From assembly GCA_013812265.1 (NCBI GenBank), contig JACCTQ010000315.1, positions 1 to 6,202 on the forward strand: a DNA stretch of 6,202 nt, in the 5' to 3' direction. The stretch comes from Actinomycetota bacterium (GTDB lineage Bacteria > Actinomycetota > Thermoleophilia > Gaiellales > Gaiellaceae). Position 1 is the stretch's first letter. Each line of letters opens with the position of its first letter. This document shows positions 5,452 to 6,202 of the stretch, piece by piece. A model generated the notes under the pieces. The model was given only the letters and a program-made list of their open reading frames with translations. It ran no database searches and was not told where the DNA came from. The position numbers were made by a program, and so were the translations under genes.

Positions 5452-6202
5452 CAGGCTCCGTGCTCCGCGGCCTCGAACCCGATCAGCCCCGCGCCGATCA
5501 CGCCGGCCTTGCTTCCGAGCCGGGCCGGAACGAGGCGAACGAGCTCGCCCGCAGGCTGGAGCGCCTCGCGAGCAACGACCTCGCGCGCCGCATCGAAGAC
5601 GAGATCGCCCGCCGCCGCGAAACCGCCTCCGAGGACGACGAGCTGCGGATTGAAGATGTTGACGAGGCTGGCTATCCCGCTGCCAAGATAACCGCCGATC
5701 TCGGCGAGCAAATCCGCTGCGAGCTCCTCCCCTTCCGATGCGCGCCGAACGAGCTCCTCGGCGGTCGCCTCCGGCCCGAAAGCGGCTACCGCGGCCTTCT
5801 CGGCCGCCGTACCGGAGGCGAGCGTCTCCAGGTGCCCGCGGCCCGTGCAGCTGCCCTGACAGGGGGGGCCGTCATGGAGGATGACGATGTGGCCGAATTC
5901 CGCCCAGCCACGATAGAGGCGCCCATCGACGACCACACCGCCGCCGACGCCCGTGCCCAGCGTGAGCATCACCATGTCGCGGCTCCCCCGACCGGCGCCC
6001 AGCGCCCACTCGGCGAGGGCAGCTGCGTTGGCGTCGTTCTCGAGCCCCACAATCAGGCCGAACCGCTCCTCCATGCGGGTGCGCAAATCGAGGTCTGCGA
6101 GCGGAATGTTCACGGAGCCCACGGCTCGCCCGGAGGGGTGGTCGATCCGCGAGGGGATTCCGAGGCCGACCGCAACGACGCCCTGCGCCGTCCCGAGCAC
6201 GT
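5451..6202 (-). CDS. ROK family sugar kinase (probably glucokinase), N-terminus cut off by the window edge
   Basis: ROK kinases phosphorylate sugars, often glucose to glucose 6-phosphate, with ATP or polyphosphate. About 249 residues are visible; the N-terminal phosphate-binding DxGGT segment (roughly 60-70 residues) lies beyond 6202. Counting from codon 6200, visible motifs are GLGIPSRID, LENDANAAALAEW (52-64, with D56 the likely catalytic base), LTLGTGVGGGVVVDG (79-93), EFGHIV with E101 and H104, and a cysteine motif C114-x3-C118-x4-H123 followed by LETLASGTA. The C-terminal part holds NPQLVVLGGG (184-193) and SKAGVIGAG. The canonical zinc motif CxCGxxGC is altered: wider first spacing and His for the last Cys. 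The GTG at 6200 is internal, not the start. The stop overlaps the rsmI start by one base. ROK repressors are less likely because of the intact active site, but their DNA-binding N-terminus would be out of view. Confidence 0.87.
   Translation of the reverse strand, partial: VLGTAQGVVAVGLGIPSRIDHPSGRAVGSVNIPLADLDLRTRMEERFGLIVGLENDANAAALAEWALGAGRGSRDMVMLTLGTGVGGGVVVDGRLYRGWAEFGHIVILHDGPPCQGSCTGRGHLETLASGTAAEKAAVAAFGPEATAEELVRRASEGEELAADLLAEIGGYLGSGIASLVNIFNPQLVVLGGGFAAAGDLVFDAAREVVAREALQPAGELVRLVPARLGSKAGVIGAGLIGFEAAEHGA

Noticed and set aside
3214..5691. 825-codon open frame on the plus strand
   Set aside because: It is antisense to the M23-like gene, rsmI and the kinase end, is Arg/Gly-rich with no domain, and is explained by high GC and the Pro/Ala-coding low-complexity region.

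Overview
The window is a compact, GC-rich chromosomal segment with every gene on the minus strand. Read in the direction of transcription (high to low coordinates) the order is: a ROK-family sugar kinase cut by the right edge, rsmI (16S rRNA 2'-O-methyltransferase), a secreted M23/LytM-like protein with a very long Pro/Ala-rich linker, metG (methionyl-tRNA synthetase), and a TatD-family DNase cut by the left edge. The strong GC bias at third codon positions, the type of MetG (AVAWPYA, HIGH, one four-cysteine zinc knuckle) and the rsmI / metG / tatD neighbourhood point to an actinobacterium. From memory, rsmI, metG, tatD, rpf, ksgA and ispE lie close together in mycobacteria. The M23 domain resembles proteins I associate with the Thermoleophilia/Gaiellales group, but that placement is inference.

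Layout. At 5451-6202 the kinase stop and the rsmI start share one base (TGATG), so these two genes look translationally coupled. At 4567-4641 there is a short gap with a good promoter (TTGACA, 17 bp, TAGCGT) and a strong ribosome binding site for the M23 gene. At 2548-4566 lies the M23 gene: signal peptide, degenerate peptidase domain, about 280 residues of Pro/Ala-rich linker, one membrane segment, and a basic tail whose reading frame may be disturbed near its end. At 2438-2547 a strong hairpin (likely terminator) is followed at once by a TATGAT -10 box and a Shine-Dalgarno sequence for metG. metG (617-2437) and tatD (1-624) overlap by 8 bases and are probably one operon.

The genes are mostly housekeeping: sugar phosphorylation, rRNA methylation, tRNA charging, nuclease or quality control, plus one cell-envelope protein. 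I found no mobile element, CRISPR array, RNA gene or defence system. The points worth a second look are: metG has no ATG, GTG or TTG start upstream of its HIGH motif and seems to start at ATC; the M23 domain keeps its zinc ligands but has lost both usual catalytic histidines; there is a possible frameshift in the C-terminus of the M23 protein; and the kinase has a variant zinc motif.
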